Below are positions 21,524 to 33,240 of a stretch of 64,000 nucleotides of DNA, piece after piece. Each line of letters begins with the position of its first letter. Within the stretch, counting starts at the first letter, position 1. This DNA comes from Lentinus brumalis (lineage: Eukaryota; Basidiomycota; Agaricomycetes; Polyporales; Polyporaceae). The position numbers were made by a program, and so were the translations under genes. The DNA is taken from the NCBI GenBank assembly GCA_001792895.1, contig MARA01000002.1, positions 2,604,001 to 2,668,000 of the forward strand, read 5' to 3'. Under the pieces are notes generated by a model that was not told where the DNA came from, searched no databases, and saw nothing but the letters and a program-made list of their open reading frames with translations.

Positions 21524-24500
21524 TCAGTTGAAACGACCGCCCCGTCCTCGTCCACGGTTATTATATCCACCGCGCGAGTTACCGTTGCCATATGAGCCTC
21601 CGCCGCCGCCATATCCGCCGTAGTTGTTGTTCTGAGCGTAGCTGTTTTGAGGAGGAGGAGGATATCCGCCATAGCCGCTATTACCGCCGGCGGCGTAGCC
21701 GCCTGCGTTGTAGCCTCCAGGTTGAGTGTTGAAGCCACCGCTCTGGTTGAAGCCGCCTGCCTGGCCGTAGCTAGCTACTTGCTCGTAGCCAACTGCTTGA
21801 TCGTAGCCGCCAGCCTGATTGTAACCGCCGCCGCCGTAGCCGCCAACTTGATCATATCCACCGTCTTGGTTGATTGCGCCGCCTTGGTTATACCCACCGC
21901 GGCCGCCACCACCATATCCACCACCTCTGCCTCCACCTCTACCGCCCCCACTACCGCCGGTGCCGTAACCACCTCCTTGATTGCCATACCCTCCGTACGA
22001 AGAGGGCCCGTTGTTGACACCTCCGCCGCCTCCACCTCGTCCTCCGCCACGGCCGCCACGCTGGGGTGCGGTGAAGTCGTTGTACTGGTTCCTATTGTTG
22101 TAGGGCTGCTGCCCGCCGCCTCGGCCGCCGCGCTGCGATTGGTATGCCTGATACGATTGATAGGACTGCTGGTTGCCGCTGTTGTGAGAGGACTGATTGT
22201 AGGACGAGCCGCCGTTCTGCCAGCTGTTGCCGCCACCGCCGCCATTCCTGAAATCGCGACCGCCACCATAGCCATTTCGGCCACCTCGGTCCGAGAAGTG
22301 ACCCCCGCGCCCGCGACCTTGGCCGCCTCTCCTCGCGGACTCGAGATCGGAGGCGCTGAGTACGGGAGGCGGGCGACGGACGCCGGGAAGGAGGATTGAA
22401 CGATGGGGGGTGAGCTGTTTAGGGAAGAGGTAGAGGGCCGACAACGAGCGGTCGTTCTTGATGTCGGGCAGGTCTTGCGTGGGCAGGGGACTGAAGTAGG
22501 TCGAATCTGGAATGCAATCAGGGTTCGGCAACAGCGAACCGCTGGTGCCTCCACTGTGCTTCGGGTTGATTGGTAACGGCTGCAAAAAACATAACATAAG
22601 CGAGGAGACTAAGATGCGTCGTGGCAGAACGAACCTCGTCCTTCTTCCGCTTGCCATACAAGGCTTCCAGTGATGGGTACAACGGGTGTGTTTCGAACAC
22701 GAACAACACATTGTTTCCCCACTTGTTGCGCCGCTTCTCTTCATCCGAGAGATTGTGGTATCGCGGAGCCATCGCGTCGAGGAGACGCTTCTCGTCAATG
22801 AAGGGGAGAAGGGCGACACCTTGCCAAGCCATGCGCTTTCCGTTCATATCGATCTGGAACGTCGGGGGTAGAAGTCGATGATCGGAGAAGTGTCCTCCGT
22901 CATGAGTTCATGGAATGTCTCTGGAATGTGCGATCGGCTAGCAAAAGAAGTTATGGGTGAGAAGAGTGAGAAGTACGTTCAGGAACAAACCCAGAAGAAG
23001 TAGAGAGACAAACCTGGCGGAGGGAAACACGCCCATGAGCTGCTCGAACGGCCTGAACGGTTGCCCAATGCTAAATTTGATGTCCATCTTGTCCAGATCC
23101 TCGAAGTCCGCAGCAAACGGCGCGAAGTGGAATGGGTAGTACCATGTCCACGACGGCGTCTAGTAACGTAATTGTCAGATTCGATCTGAAGAAGAGGTGC
23201 GAAAACGTACGCCTTGGTAGTAATACTGCAGCACCCAGGCCATACCCTCGACGTAGCACTTGGTCACCCTATATGGTGCGAGTAAGTCAAGTCCTCAGCC
23301 TCCCACCATTTGTAAACTCACTCTTTCCTGAACGCAGCGTCGCTGTACTCACGCCCAAACTTCTGCTTGTAGTATCGCTCCTTGTAGCCCGGCTCCCACA
23401 GTCTATCATATGAAGCGAGGTCAACGTGATGCTCTCGATAGCACGATGACAATTTACGCACTTCACTGTGTCCTCTTGATCCACTGTCCGTCAGCGTTGA
23501 CCTTCAGGGCGTATACGGTGTCTGCAGGGGCCTCTTCCTCATCGTCAGGACCAAGATCCACTGTCTCATCTGCCTCTGCCTCTGCCTCTACATCCTCCGC
23601 CTCCGCCTCGTCAAGGCTGCGTTTCACGCCTCGCGGTCCAGAACCATCGGTCATCAACGAGTCCTCGGCCTCGGCCTCGGCAGGGATCTCCTCTCCATCG
23701 ATGGAGTCGATACTGCTTTCGACAGGCGGGACAGACACAGACGCCTCAGACGTCAAGGTCGGGATTGTCGTCGCAGAAGACAAGCCACCCAAGCCAGGGA
23801 TCTCGACATCGTCGGTACTCGTCCCGGGGGTGATAGAAGTCGCACTCGGAGCACTCGCTGGCTCTACGGAAGGGGCACTCGGGGGTGGGGCTGCAGCAGC
23901 GGATGACGAGGTGGTGGACGATCGTGAAGCCTTCACAGGCACAAGGGAAGCCATTTCGGCCTTGAGTATCTCAGCCGCACTCATGTTCGCTCTGCGAATC
24001 GCGAATCTGTTCTTGACGATATCGCTGTTGGAACCCGCGAACGCCTGTGCGGCTGTAGCGGCGAACGATTCAGTCTCTGCAGTCTTCGGACCGCCGAGAC
24101 CTATGCTATCCGCCTTCGCAGCGAAGTCGGGACGAGATGGCAGTGATGTAGGGGCGGTAGGGGCAGCAGTAAGATTAAGAGATGCAGACGGGCCGACTGA
24201 GGTACCATTCGACCCCATCTCTTTCTCGATCTTGCGTCGTTTCGCATTCTGCTCCTGACGCTCCTCGGCTGTTGAGAAATAGGTAAACGTCTGGTAGGTT
24301 CTCATGTGCGATACAAAAAACTCACATTCGCGCCTTCGCCGGAAAATCTCATCTTCACGCCTCGCAAGTCCCTCAAGAATGATCTGGACTCTCGACAGCT
24401 CGAGCTGACCATGGTTGGTGACGTATCCGCCCATGCGCGGCAGCTCAGTCCGCCAAATCCTCAGCAGAGTATCGATCGCACCTTCTCGAATCTCAAGAGA

Positions 24501-25937
24501 CGGCAGATGAGGCAAAAAGTCATTTCCGACGAAGAATATCAGCAGGACCCAGTCATCAATCGCCTGCTCGAAGTTAAACGGGAACGGCACCTGCGGCACG
24601 TTCAATTCTGCCTCGAGGTACTCTCGTAAGGTCGCAACGTCGAGGAAGATGAACGGTTTCTTCTCTGATGGAGGCTTCTTTATTTCTGCTTTCGTGCCCG
24701 TACATTGCGCGGCGTAGTGCCCTTCCTGGCCACAGATGCGGCACGCAGTGCGACTACCTTCCTGGTGGAAGACATCTTCGCGTAGAACTCGAAAGTTCGG
24801 CTCGTGGGTCGCAAGGGATAACATGATGAGGTCGGCATCCTACAGCACTTCGGTAAGATACGTTCCAGGGTGAGCAGGGAGTTAACGTACCAATCCGTAT
24901 ATGACATGGTTAGTGTTCGGATTGTGGCCCGGGTTGCTACGCTGACGGCGTATGAAGTCCATGATCTTGTGCTCACCCTCGCCGGGTACGCTAGCATCGG
25001 ATATGATGACTTGGAGCTGTTGTATGCGTGTAAGCCAGGACATGCACAAATATGACTCCCAGGCTGGTCAACGTACGTTCTTCCAACCGGGATCCGTGTT
25101 CATCTTCAAGACAACCCAGTAACGCAGCGAAGAGGCAAGGAGATCCATGAAGGGCGTTCCAGGAGTGATGGCGTTACTATCCCAAGACTTCTTGTTCTTC
25201 TCCTCTTCGCTGAGTGTCTTGCCCATGGCTGAGGTTATGGCGATCGTGACGTCAACGCGTTGTTCGGACGAACGAATGTTTGCGTACGCACCTTCCCACA
25301 TTGCAACAGACTCCTTACGGGCCTCGTCTTTATCTTTAGCCTCCTGCGCGGATCGGAAACGACGTGATCGTTGCTGATTCATCTTGGCCCGAGGAGCAAC
25401 ACCATCTGCAGAATATTGAGAGATTGCACCAGTAAACGAGGAAGACGAGGCTCACCTATTGCCATGAAGAGCACACGACGCGGCCGGACCATGTTGACTA
25501 CACGCTCGGTGTAGTTGAAGATTTCCACCATCATCTCCTCTTCGGTCTCCGGCGCAGGCTTCCCCTCCGGATGTGTACATGGGTGGACCTGGGTCGCACC
25601 AAAGCGTTGAGCGTGTTTTCAACCTCCAACGAACGACCACACTCACAATACCGTTCATATCCAAGTAGAGGTTGTCAAACTCGACTCCATTGGGGTTAGG
25701 ATCCGCAATGTTGACCGGGACCGTGACTTCGTTGCCGTCACCATCGGGTATCTTCGTTTCCTCTGCCTCTACAACGGGGAGGACTTCAAATGTGCTGTCA
25801 GACGTGCACCAGCGCAGAAACACGGGTAGACGCACTGATTTTAGGGTACTTTTTACTAAGCCAGCGAAAGAGGGCCGGAACACCCTGTATGCCTGAGTGA
25901 GCATATAGCCAATGTCGCACAACAGGAGACGGACCAT
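21524..25937 (-). CDS. RAT1: Nuclear 5'-3' exoribonuclease RAT1/XRN2
   Basis: Full-length XRN-family enzyme that degrades uncapped RNA in the nucleus and drives transcription termination. Seen in order: [77 protein letters not shown], the CCHC zinc knuckle [14 protein letters not shown] (a Rat1/XRN2 rather than Xrn1 trait), [39 protein letters not shown] and a long RGG/GGY-rich tail ending [10 protein letters not shown] (stop 21524-21526). The first coding exon is only the ATG (25935-25937), followed by a 50-nt intron. Near 22864-22868 a G5 run is one base short: [10 protein letters not shown] must join [11 protein letters not shown] Ser/Thr/Ala-rich insert (about 23560-24000) lies before the C-terminal catalytic half. 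More than ten introns. Divergent from GCD2. Confidence 0.95.
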
Positions 25938-26276
25938 GTTTGTGTCTTATAACACCCAAGAATATATGCTGGCAAATAAATGAAGGGGTGGGGGATAGCG
26001 CGAGGTCGTGGCGGCGGAGGAAGACGTGCGTCGGGGTTGGCGCGGGGAGATGTGCTCTCTGACGTAAGCACGCCAACTCCTCGACAGACGCCTGGGAAGC
26101 ACTGCAGACGGAGAGCGGGCCGATATGCCCGGGAGGAAAGAATACCGGGCGCTTGGTCCTTGACAGTCCTTGACTCGATCCAATCCAAAAGTCAACTTCG
26201 CTCGCGTGGGCTAACTGCCTCAATTCCTCCATCCTCCGCCACACTTCCCGCATCGTCTCGGAAAAAATCGCAGAAC

Positions 26277-27972
26277 ATGGCTCCCGCGCCGCTACTAGAA
26301 GTGCATCCACCAAATGGGCCGTCGAACGGAGAGGCCCTCGCAGACCAGCAGAAGTCCCAGAAACAGATGTCTGTCCTCGATTGTGATCGGTCTTCTCCCG
26401 CGAGTGGCTAATCGTGTGTCCCACCAGGACCAAGCAGGAGCGTCGCGAACTGCAGGAGAGACAGAGAGCTGCTAAGGCTGCGAAGACTGCGACCGGGGCG
26501 AATGGGAAGCCGCAGGGCGGGAAGCCCGCTAATCAGCCCGCGGCGGGAGGTGGTGCTCCCAGTAGGAAGGCGGCGGATGCTGCATCAAAGCTGCCAACCA
26601 CTGGGCCCGCCAAGACCATTGAGAAGGCGAAGGCTGGACAGTCGTCCGCCGTAGACCAACTCGCGAAGAACCAAGCACGCGGACTCCTCATCTTCTCTCA
26701 CTTTGGCTTGCCGAAACCCGTTAGCAGCGCGAAAGGCGATATTCACCCCGTCATCGCACGAACCGCTCTTCAGTTTTCTTCTTTCAAAATCACTGGGGCC
26801 AACGCAAGATGTATAGCTACGTTGACTGCGTTCAAGACGGTGAGTAGCAATCGTTGCGCATCTTGCACCAACCGAATACTGATCTGCATTAGGTCATACA
26901 AGACTATGTTACCCCACCAAATAATACCCTGTCCCGCCATCTCATGACATACCTGTCGCCTCAAATCAGTCATCTTGTTGCTGCTCGACCTATGTCGGTC
27001 ACCATGGGCAATGCCATTCGCCAAGTGAAGCTGGACATCAGCGGCTCAGATATCGATCTCCCAGAACAAGATGTGCGTTTCCTGTGTGCGATTTTTGTCG
27101 TTCACTCACTCATTCTTTACAGGCCAAGGATGCGCTTTGTCGAAAAATAGATACCTATATACGCGAGCGGATAATCATCGCCGACCAAGTCATACAAGAG
27201 ACAGCTGGTAACAAGATCAAGGACGACGATGTCATCCTGACTTATGCCAGGTACGTTCCTGCCTTGCGCGTCCGGATATAGCTTCTTACCATCATCTGCA
27301 GATCGTCGGTTGTGGAGAAGGTTTTGCTCGAGGCGCATGCTTCAGGTCGGAAATTCTCCGTCATCGTCGTGGACTCGAGACCTATGTTGGAAGGTGAGTT
27401 CGTTGATCCTCGTTCGCAAATTCGTGGTTCAAGCGACATCTTCCGCAGGCAAGCGATTACTCGCCATGCTCTCCGAGGCAGGTATCGCATGCACATATGT
27501 CCTACTTCCGGCCCTTGGCTCCGTCATCGGCGAAGTCTCGACAGTCCTCGTGGGCGCACATTCAATACACACGAACGGTGCCGTCTACTCCCGCGCCGGC
27601 ACCGCGCTCGTGGCCATGATGGCCAAGCGACACTCCGTCCCCGTCGTCGTCTGCTGCGAGACGTACAAGTTCTCTGAGACCATCCAGTTGGACAGCTTTA
27701 CGAAGAATGAGCTTGGTATGTCCTGGTTCCCACCGGCTTCGGAGAGATTCTGACAATTTATTGTAGCGCCGCTCGGCGATCTATTCTCGTCTTTCCCCAA
27801 CAACAAGCCCCGCGAATCCCTCACGCTCGAGAACAAGCCCAACCTCGAAATTCTTAACCCACTCTATGACCTGACTCCACCGACATGTATCACTGCTGTC
27901 GTCACAGAGGTCGGAGTAATCCCGCCGAACTCCATCAGCTCAATACCTGTCGCTCTTGGCCGACTTCTTTGA
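26277..27972 (+). CDS. GCD2: Translation initiation factor eIF2B subunit delta
   Basis: The ATG at 26277 begins MAPAPLLEVHPPNGPSNGE. A Lys/Ala/Gln-rich N-terminal region (TKQERRELQERQRAAKAAK) leads into the eIF2B alpha/beta/delta fold: HPVIARTALQFSSFKITGAN, VIQDYVTPPNNTLSRHLMTYL, SRPMLEGKRLLAMLSEAGI, GAHSIHTNGAVYSRAGTALVA and VVVCCETYKFSETIQLDSF, ending PPNSISSIPVALGRLL with TGA at 27970-27972. This regulatory subunit of the eIF2 guanine-nucleotide exchange complex senses eIF2 phosphorylation in the cytosol. Six or so short introns splice in phase; the first donor splits an ATG codon (MTKQERR). No frame problems were seen. Confidence 0.94.
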
Positions 27973-28324
27973 TCGCCGTTTCCCGGCGAGTGTTTCTTGC
28001 TCCTGGTTGTGACATGTTATCGTCCGCATTGACCCATCGACTCTTGTTGCTCGCATCTGCATCGCATCCTGCATTCGCACATTCTCACTTATGTATGTCT
28101 TTCCTCTGATTCCTATCTCTGCTCGTTGCTCAGTCTATAGCGTAGGTACATTAGTGGACAGGTCGTGAAGTAGTTTGAAGTTTCTGTATATCCCTCCTGT
28201 AGTGATAGAGCATCTTGTATCGCAGCACTCGAACGCGTCGCCCAGGAGTGATGATAAGTATATTGCGGAAGTGTAAGTGTGTATTAGTCTAGGAGATAGC
28301 CTCATGTGCGGTAGCCAGTAGGTT
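27973..28324. other. Short convergent intergenic region
   Basis: About 350 bp between the stop codons of GCD2 and MTP18, pyrimidine-rich on the plus strand after 27973. No gene is visible; it should hold both polyadenylation regions. Confidence 0.4.
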
Positions 28325-29105
28325 CTATAGTTCTGATTTCTCAGACGCTGCACCGGAGCGTGCGATCTGCTTCTCTATCCACTCGAAAATGATGTCGGTG
28401 GCGTGTTCTACTGGCTTGTCGAAGATATACGGCAAGGCAGGGACGATCGCGAGGCCAGTAGCAGTGGGTCCCCATACCCTGATACGCGGATTCTGCGCGT
28501 TCGCGAGTGCTTTCTTGGCCTGCTTCACCGCGGTATGTATAGTGAACGCAGGCAGCGCCCTACCATACCAAGAACCGTCAGTCACGCGCAATAGTGATCG
28601 TGGAAGTACGCACATTGATGCAACGGACTGGAAGACAGAACGCTTGACCGCTATCATGGTGAGGCGCGTTGGCTCCGAGTAATTCGCGGCCTCGAGCGGG
28701 GTCGGACCTCGGCGGTGCGCCTTGTAGGTCTCATAACCTACGTCGCTGTCAAGGTGCGTCCATGTGAGCGTTGCGGTCACGGCGGCAAGCCGCACATGCT
28801 ACAGAACTCACCCAACGAGATAGAGCCATGAGACACCATATGCTGCGGTCACGACCGCGGGGTGGACGACGGGTCGAAATGCTTCCCCAATGTCACTGGT
28901 CTAGCGTAAACCCATTGATACCCTGAGCAACGCGACAACATGGAGAACATACATATGCAACATATCTGTGCCCGGCACGGAGCACCGTCCTCAGCCGTGC
29001 ACCGTAGGCCATGTATCGCAAATCGGAGTCCGTAGAGTCCACATTCTTGTCGGCGAGATTGTCGAGCTTCTGCTCAACCTGTTCCGCGATAGGTTCGTTC
29101 GACAT
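28325..29105 (-). CDS. MTP18: Mitochondrial fission process protein MTP18/MTFP1
   Basis: The ATG at 29103-29105 begins MSNEPIAEQVEQKLDN. Family blocks: DSDLRYMAYGARLRTVLRAG, RYVAYVSDIGEAFRPVVHP, YGVSWLYLVGDVGYETYKAH, LTMIAVKRSVFQSVASMALP, FTIHTAVKQAKKAL and the C-terminal GLAIVPALPYIFDKPVEHAT, stop 28325-28327. The family is an inner-mitochondrial-membrane protein with several membrane segments that influences fission. Four exons with short introns. The frame extends upstream of the chosen Met, but that sequence is low-complexity and lies in the region shared with the divergent forkhead gene promoter, so the Met at 29105 is preferred. Confidence 0.92.
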
Positions 29106-29346
29106 GGGTGGAGACAGCGAGTCGTGAGAGGAAGAAATGGAGAAGAGCAGGTCAGGATCGTGAAAGAGACAAGATTGAAGATGCTGCACGCGCATGGGGT
29201 CGGCAGCGGCAAGCCAGATTCGCGCGATCGGGGAGCGCCGGGTGTAAGCGCTGTAAGCGCGCATGACTGGGCCGAAGCGCCAATTCGACCTCTCCTCCTC
29301 CTCCCGACTCCCGACGACGAGTCGAACGTGCTCTCCAGCGCCCGCC

Positions 29347-31435
29347 ATGGCCTCAGTCGTCGCCCAGCCGCAAGATACCCCGATGCCCGTCGTCTCTCCC
29401 CCGCTCGAGGCCGGCGAGCCCCTCCCCGACAAGATCAGCGCATACTACAGCCTCGTCTTCCCTAATTTCACCTACTATCTGCAAACCCTCACCGTCACCA
29501 TCGGCCGACGCTGTGTCCCCGCCGGCACCGCGTCCACATCCGACAACCCCCAGGTAGACGTCGACCTCGGCGGCCTGAAGAGTGTCTCGCGTCTGCACGC
29601 CAAGATCGAGTACGACGAAGAGGAGGAACGCTTTGTCCTCGTCGTGCTAGGCCGGAACGGCGCCTGGGTGGACGGTGTCTGGTCAGGAAGTGGCAGCAAG
29701 GTCCCCCTCAGCGACAGGTGCGTCCCTTCACCGTGTGGCGGATGTGCCGAGCTGACACCGCCCAGGTCGCAGATACAGATAGCCTCGCGGACCTTCCACT
29801 TTGTCCTGCCCCCTCCGGCCCCTCCTGAAGATTCTCCCTCCCCGAGCTCTGAATCCTCTGGGAAGCGAGCACGCTCTCCTTCCGTCGATATCACCACGTA
29901 CTCGCCACCATCCTCCCTCCCGTCCGAGTCCCCACCGCCAGCGCACGTTCCTATCGCTGCCCCAAGATCCCCCGCTTCCAGAGTCCGCACTCCCGAATTC
30001 GAATGCCATCCCACACAAGACGAACGGGAAGAAGCGCAAGAAGCCGGATGCACCGTCTCCGCCTCTGCCCGCTCCGGAAGTCATGCCACCGAAGCCGCAA
30101 CTAACTTATGCCCAACTATGTTATCGCGCCATCAAGGCCCTCGGCGGGCGGGCTTCCCTGCAGGAGATTTGTCAGTGGATCAAGGACACGCACGACTGGT
30201 ACAAGTACTGCAGCAAGGACTGGGAGGTGAGTGACGCTTGGGTTGTTCCCTTCACATATGCCAATCAACGTCACTGGTAGAGCTCCGTTCGCCACAACCT
30301 CTCTTCGAATCCTGGCTTCAAGAAGCTTGCTCGCGGCAAGGACGAGAAAGGCAAGGGTGCGCTCTGGGGCATTGACGAGGCCCACGAGCAATCGTTCGAG
30401 GAGCTGGACGCTCGCAAAGGCGCGGTCGTCGGCCCCGGCGGCAAGGAGGGCAAGCTGAGCGGGAAGAAGGGAAAGGTTGTCCCCCTGGAACCTCCCTTGA
30501 AGCGAAGTGTCAAAGGAGAGGCGAAGAATGTGCCACTGCCTCCGCCATTGACCTCTACGCCGCTCGCATTCAAGACCACTAATCCGACCTTCCCTCCCGT
30601 CGCATCCACATCGACGCACCCTGTCGTGAAGACCGAGCCGCATCCCGTTCAGCATGTCGTGAAGACCGAGCCCACGAGCGTACCACTCTACTCACCACCA
30701 CCGCCTCCGCTGTCACCTCCCGCGGCTTCTCCACCTCCCGCCAGTTCGACCATGAACGCCTCTACAGGCACTGTGGCGCCGCAAGCGTCACCGCCTCCAA
30801 GCTCCGGAATGCCTCTGTCCACGCCCTTTCCTGCTATACCGGCTTCGGTACGGATCCCGATAATCGTGGGCCCCGTTCCAGCCCCTCCATCCGGGACGTC
30901 ATCGCCTCCGAAACCTATCGTGCTGCACGAGAACACGCTCATCCTAAACCCGGAGATCTTCTCCCACCTCACGCCACAGCACGTCCACGACCTTGAGGCG
31001 CTTGGTGCGCAGAAGGCGCTGGAGATCCTGCAGGCGTATATCGTCCGTTATTACAAGGAGAAGCTCAAGGCTGACGGCGCGCGTGGTCGTGGTCGCGGTC
31101 GCCCACGACGGGGTCGCGGTATGCCACTCGGTCGCGGCTCGACACCAGCGGGCGCATCCACTCGCTCTGAGACACCTGCCTCCGGACCATTCACGACCGC
31201 GCCCCTCCCTCCCCGGTTGCCCAAACTTGAGCCAAGCGAGACGCTACCGTCGAGAGACGCATACTCGTCCAGTATGCCGCCCGCCTCTGCTTCGCAGCCG
31301 CAAGCACCGGTAGATGCCCCATCTCCTATCGTCGTGGTAGACGATGACGACCCTTCAGAGCAATCGGAGGAGCCCGCCGCGAAGCGCCGCAGGCTAGACG
31401 AGCCAGGCCCAGCAGTCGATGTCATGGCTACGTAG
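29347..31435 (+). CDS. FHA-forkhead transcription factor (FHL1/Fkh-like)
   Basis: The ATG at 29347 begins MASVVAQPQDTPMP. An N-terminal FHA phosphopeptide-binding domain (ISAYYSLVFPNFTYYLQTLT, VTIGRRCVP, SVSRLHAKIEYDEEE, LGRNGAWVDG) is followed by a forkhead DNA-binding domain: KPQLTYAQLCYRAIKALGGR, LQEICQWIKDTHDWYKY and, across an intron, SSVRHNLSSNPGFKKL. A Pro-rich region and an RGRGRPRRGRG AT-hook-like tract precede the acidic end; stop TAG 31433-31435. Yeast Fhl1 and Fkh1/2 share this FHA plus forkhead layout and regulate ribosomal-protein or cell-cycle genes. Between the FHA part and KKRKKPD the frame changes by one; removing one C from the C4 at 29960-29963 is the simplest repair, but the exact site is uncertain within about 60 bases. 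Confidence 0.85.
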
Positions 31436-31791
31436 ACATACGAGTCTATGGACGTCTGCCGTTCCTCGTCCATCGTGCGTGGTGCACGTTCGACCTTCGC
31501 GCGTGCCCTCGAGCGGCTCTGTCACAACTTCTCCGGTTCGTGGGATCTGCTCTGTGCGTTACCTTCGCGCGCTCACCGTATTTAGGCTTCCGATTAGAGC
31601 TTTCATCCGTCAGTCTGTCCATCTTGTAACCTTAACGCACAATCTCATCCGGAGTCGCATTGTACACATACTGAGCATCATACGATACATCGCTATAGTC
31701 TGTCGCCTCGTTCGTGGGGTCGTTGTCATAGTTGTGGCGCATAATCCGAGGACACGAACGTTCGAGCATTACAGCAACTTGTCGAGACAGC

Positions 31792-33240
31792 TTATCTGTC
31801 GACTTCCATTCCTCCCTCCGGGTCCCCGTCCGACAACCATCCGGGGAACCTCCCTTCCCAGCATTCCACCACGCCGGCGGCTTGTTCGCTCGGGCGCGCC
31901 TTCCGCGCGCGCACATCCGCGCTCGCGAGCGCCTTAACCACCTGATAGAGTCCTGTGCTCTGTTCGGCGGCAGTGTCAGTGTGGGGGGGAGGTGGCGGTG
32001 AAGGAATACAACTCACGGTGATGACGTCAAAACTGATCAGGTTCTTCTGCTCCTCGAGCTCTGTGACGGCAGTGACCATTGCCTTGAATGCCTGCTGTGC
32101 GACTGTGGGGCTTTCCCTTGCCCTGTCCCTGTTGACCTGGAGAAACTTGATGATTGTGTCCACCCAGCCCCATGCCACTTTGTGTGCAAGGGTTTCAGGC
32201 CTTTTTGGCCTAGGAGGAAGAGGAGGAATAGACAAAGAATCACCCTGATGGGTGTGTCTGGGAGGAAGAGGAGGGGGGACCACTTGCACTTGATTGAGTT
32301 GTGGTTTGGGCGAGTGAGGGCCCATGGAGGGGGGAGGGCCTGGAGGGGGAGCATGGGCTTGAGCTTGTGGGAAGGGTGAATGAAGAGGAACATGAGGGGT
32401 TGGGGATGTGGGGATGTCTGCAATGGGGTGCAGGGGATCTTCAAGACCCATTAGAAGGTGTGGAGTGCCCCAACACTCAATACTGGAATTGTTGGAAGGT
32501 GCAGGGGAGAGTGTGATAGGTTGAGGTGGATGGAGTTGGCCAACAGATTCTGCATCATGATGACCAGAAAGGTGGCGAAGGAAGCCAGACAGAAGATTTC
32601 TCTCCTTCTGAGGGGAAAGAGGAGGAGGCTTGCTTTTGATTGAGACAGGATGGGAGGTTGAGGGCATAGTCATGTGAACCGCAGGAACTGATTCTTTAGG
32701 CCGTCCAATTGAGGAAGGAGGAAGTGAGAATAAAGTGGTAGGGGCAGATGCAGTAGGTGGGAGAGGCAAATGTGTCGATGACTTGACTCGCTTCTTTGCT
32801 GGAGAGGTAGCCTTTTGCATGTTGATCATGGAAGGTGGTGATGAGATATGAAATGTAGAGGCAAGAGGGGTGTGGGAAGCATTGGAAGGTATGTTTGAAG
32901 AACAAAGCAGTGGAGGAGAGGTTGGTGCAAGTGGCGACCTTGAAGCAAGCGACAGCTTGGACTTGGCTTGAGGCTGGACAAGCACATAATGAAAGTTGTC
33001 GTACACCTGTGGTGGTGGAACTATTGTCCAGTTGCTCGGACAGTTGCTCACAGCAACATTGATGATGCTTGAGCTAGGCATGCCTGCACTCGAGATGTCA
33101 GAGATATGCCAGTATTCTGTTGCAATAAAGCAGACCTTCATTTGCATTTTGCTCTGCGATATGAATGATCCCTTCACAAAGAGGGCAGGGGTACAGTACA
33201 GAAGTGCCTTCAGCCTGCCAATAACTGATAACATTGACAA
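31792..33240 (-). CDS. Proline-rich ORF of unknown function in a CpG-depleted island
   Basis: One long open frame (up to 482 codons) starting at 33238-33240 and ending at 31792-31794. The N-terminal part (MSMLSVIGRLKALLYCTPALF, EYWHISDISSAGMPSSSI, VYDNFHYVLVQPQA) and a very Pro/Ser-rich middle lie in AT-richer, CG-poor DNA. The last part (KVAWGWVDTIIKFLQVNRDR, AFKAMVTAVTELEEQKNLIS and, after a probable intron at about 31955-32022, VKALASADVRARKARPSEQA, then the acidic end GGMEVDR) lies in normal GC-rich, CpG-rich DNA. I recognise no domain. It may be a transposon-associated protein, or a host gene whose 5' part was replaced by repeat DNA. Exon limits at the 5' end are unsure, since another frame is open nearby (33098-33490). 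Confidence 0.4.
   Translation of the reverse strand: MSMLSVIGRLKALLYCTPALFVKGSFISQSKMQMKVCFIATEYWHISDISSAGMPSSSIINVAVSNCPSNWTIVPPPQVYDNFHYVLVQPQAKSKLSLASRSPLAPTSPPLLCSSNIPSNASHTPLASTFHISSPPSMINMQKATSPAKKRVKSSTHLPLPPTASAPTTLFSLPPSSIGRPKESVPAVHMTMPSTSHPVSIKSKPPPLSPQKERNLLSGFLRHLSGHHDAESVGQLHPPQPITLSPAPSNNSSIECWGTPHLLMGLEDPLHPIADIPTSPTPHVPLHSPFPQAQAHAPPPGPPPSMGPHSPKPQLNQVQVVPPPLPPRHTHQGDSLSIPPLPPRPKRPETLAHKVAWGWVDTIIKFLQVNRDRARESPTVAQQAFKAMVTAVTELEEQKNLISFDVITVSCIPSPPPPPHTDTAAEQSTGLYQVVKALASADVRARKARPSEQAAGVVECWEGRFPGWLSDGDPEGGMEVDR

Noticed and set aside
21647..22399. 250-codon plus-strand open frame rich in Ala/Val
   Set aside because: Antisense shadow of the Gly-rich RAT1 tail repeats.
23410..24258. 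282-codon plus-strand open frame rich in Ser/Ala
   Set aside because: Antisense of the RAT1 low-complexity insert, with no start context or motifs.
29955..29995. A 37-nt intron in the forkhead gene as explanation of the frame change
   Set aside because: Shorter than any other intron here and with a weak donor; a one-base homopolymer error is simpler, though not proven.
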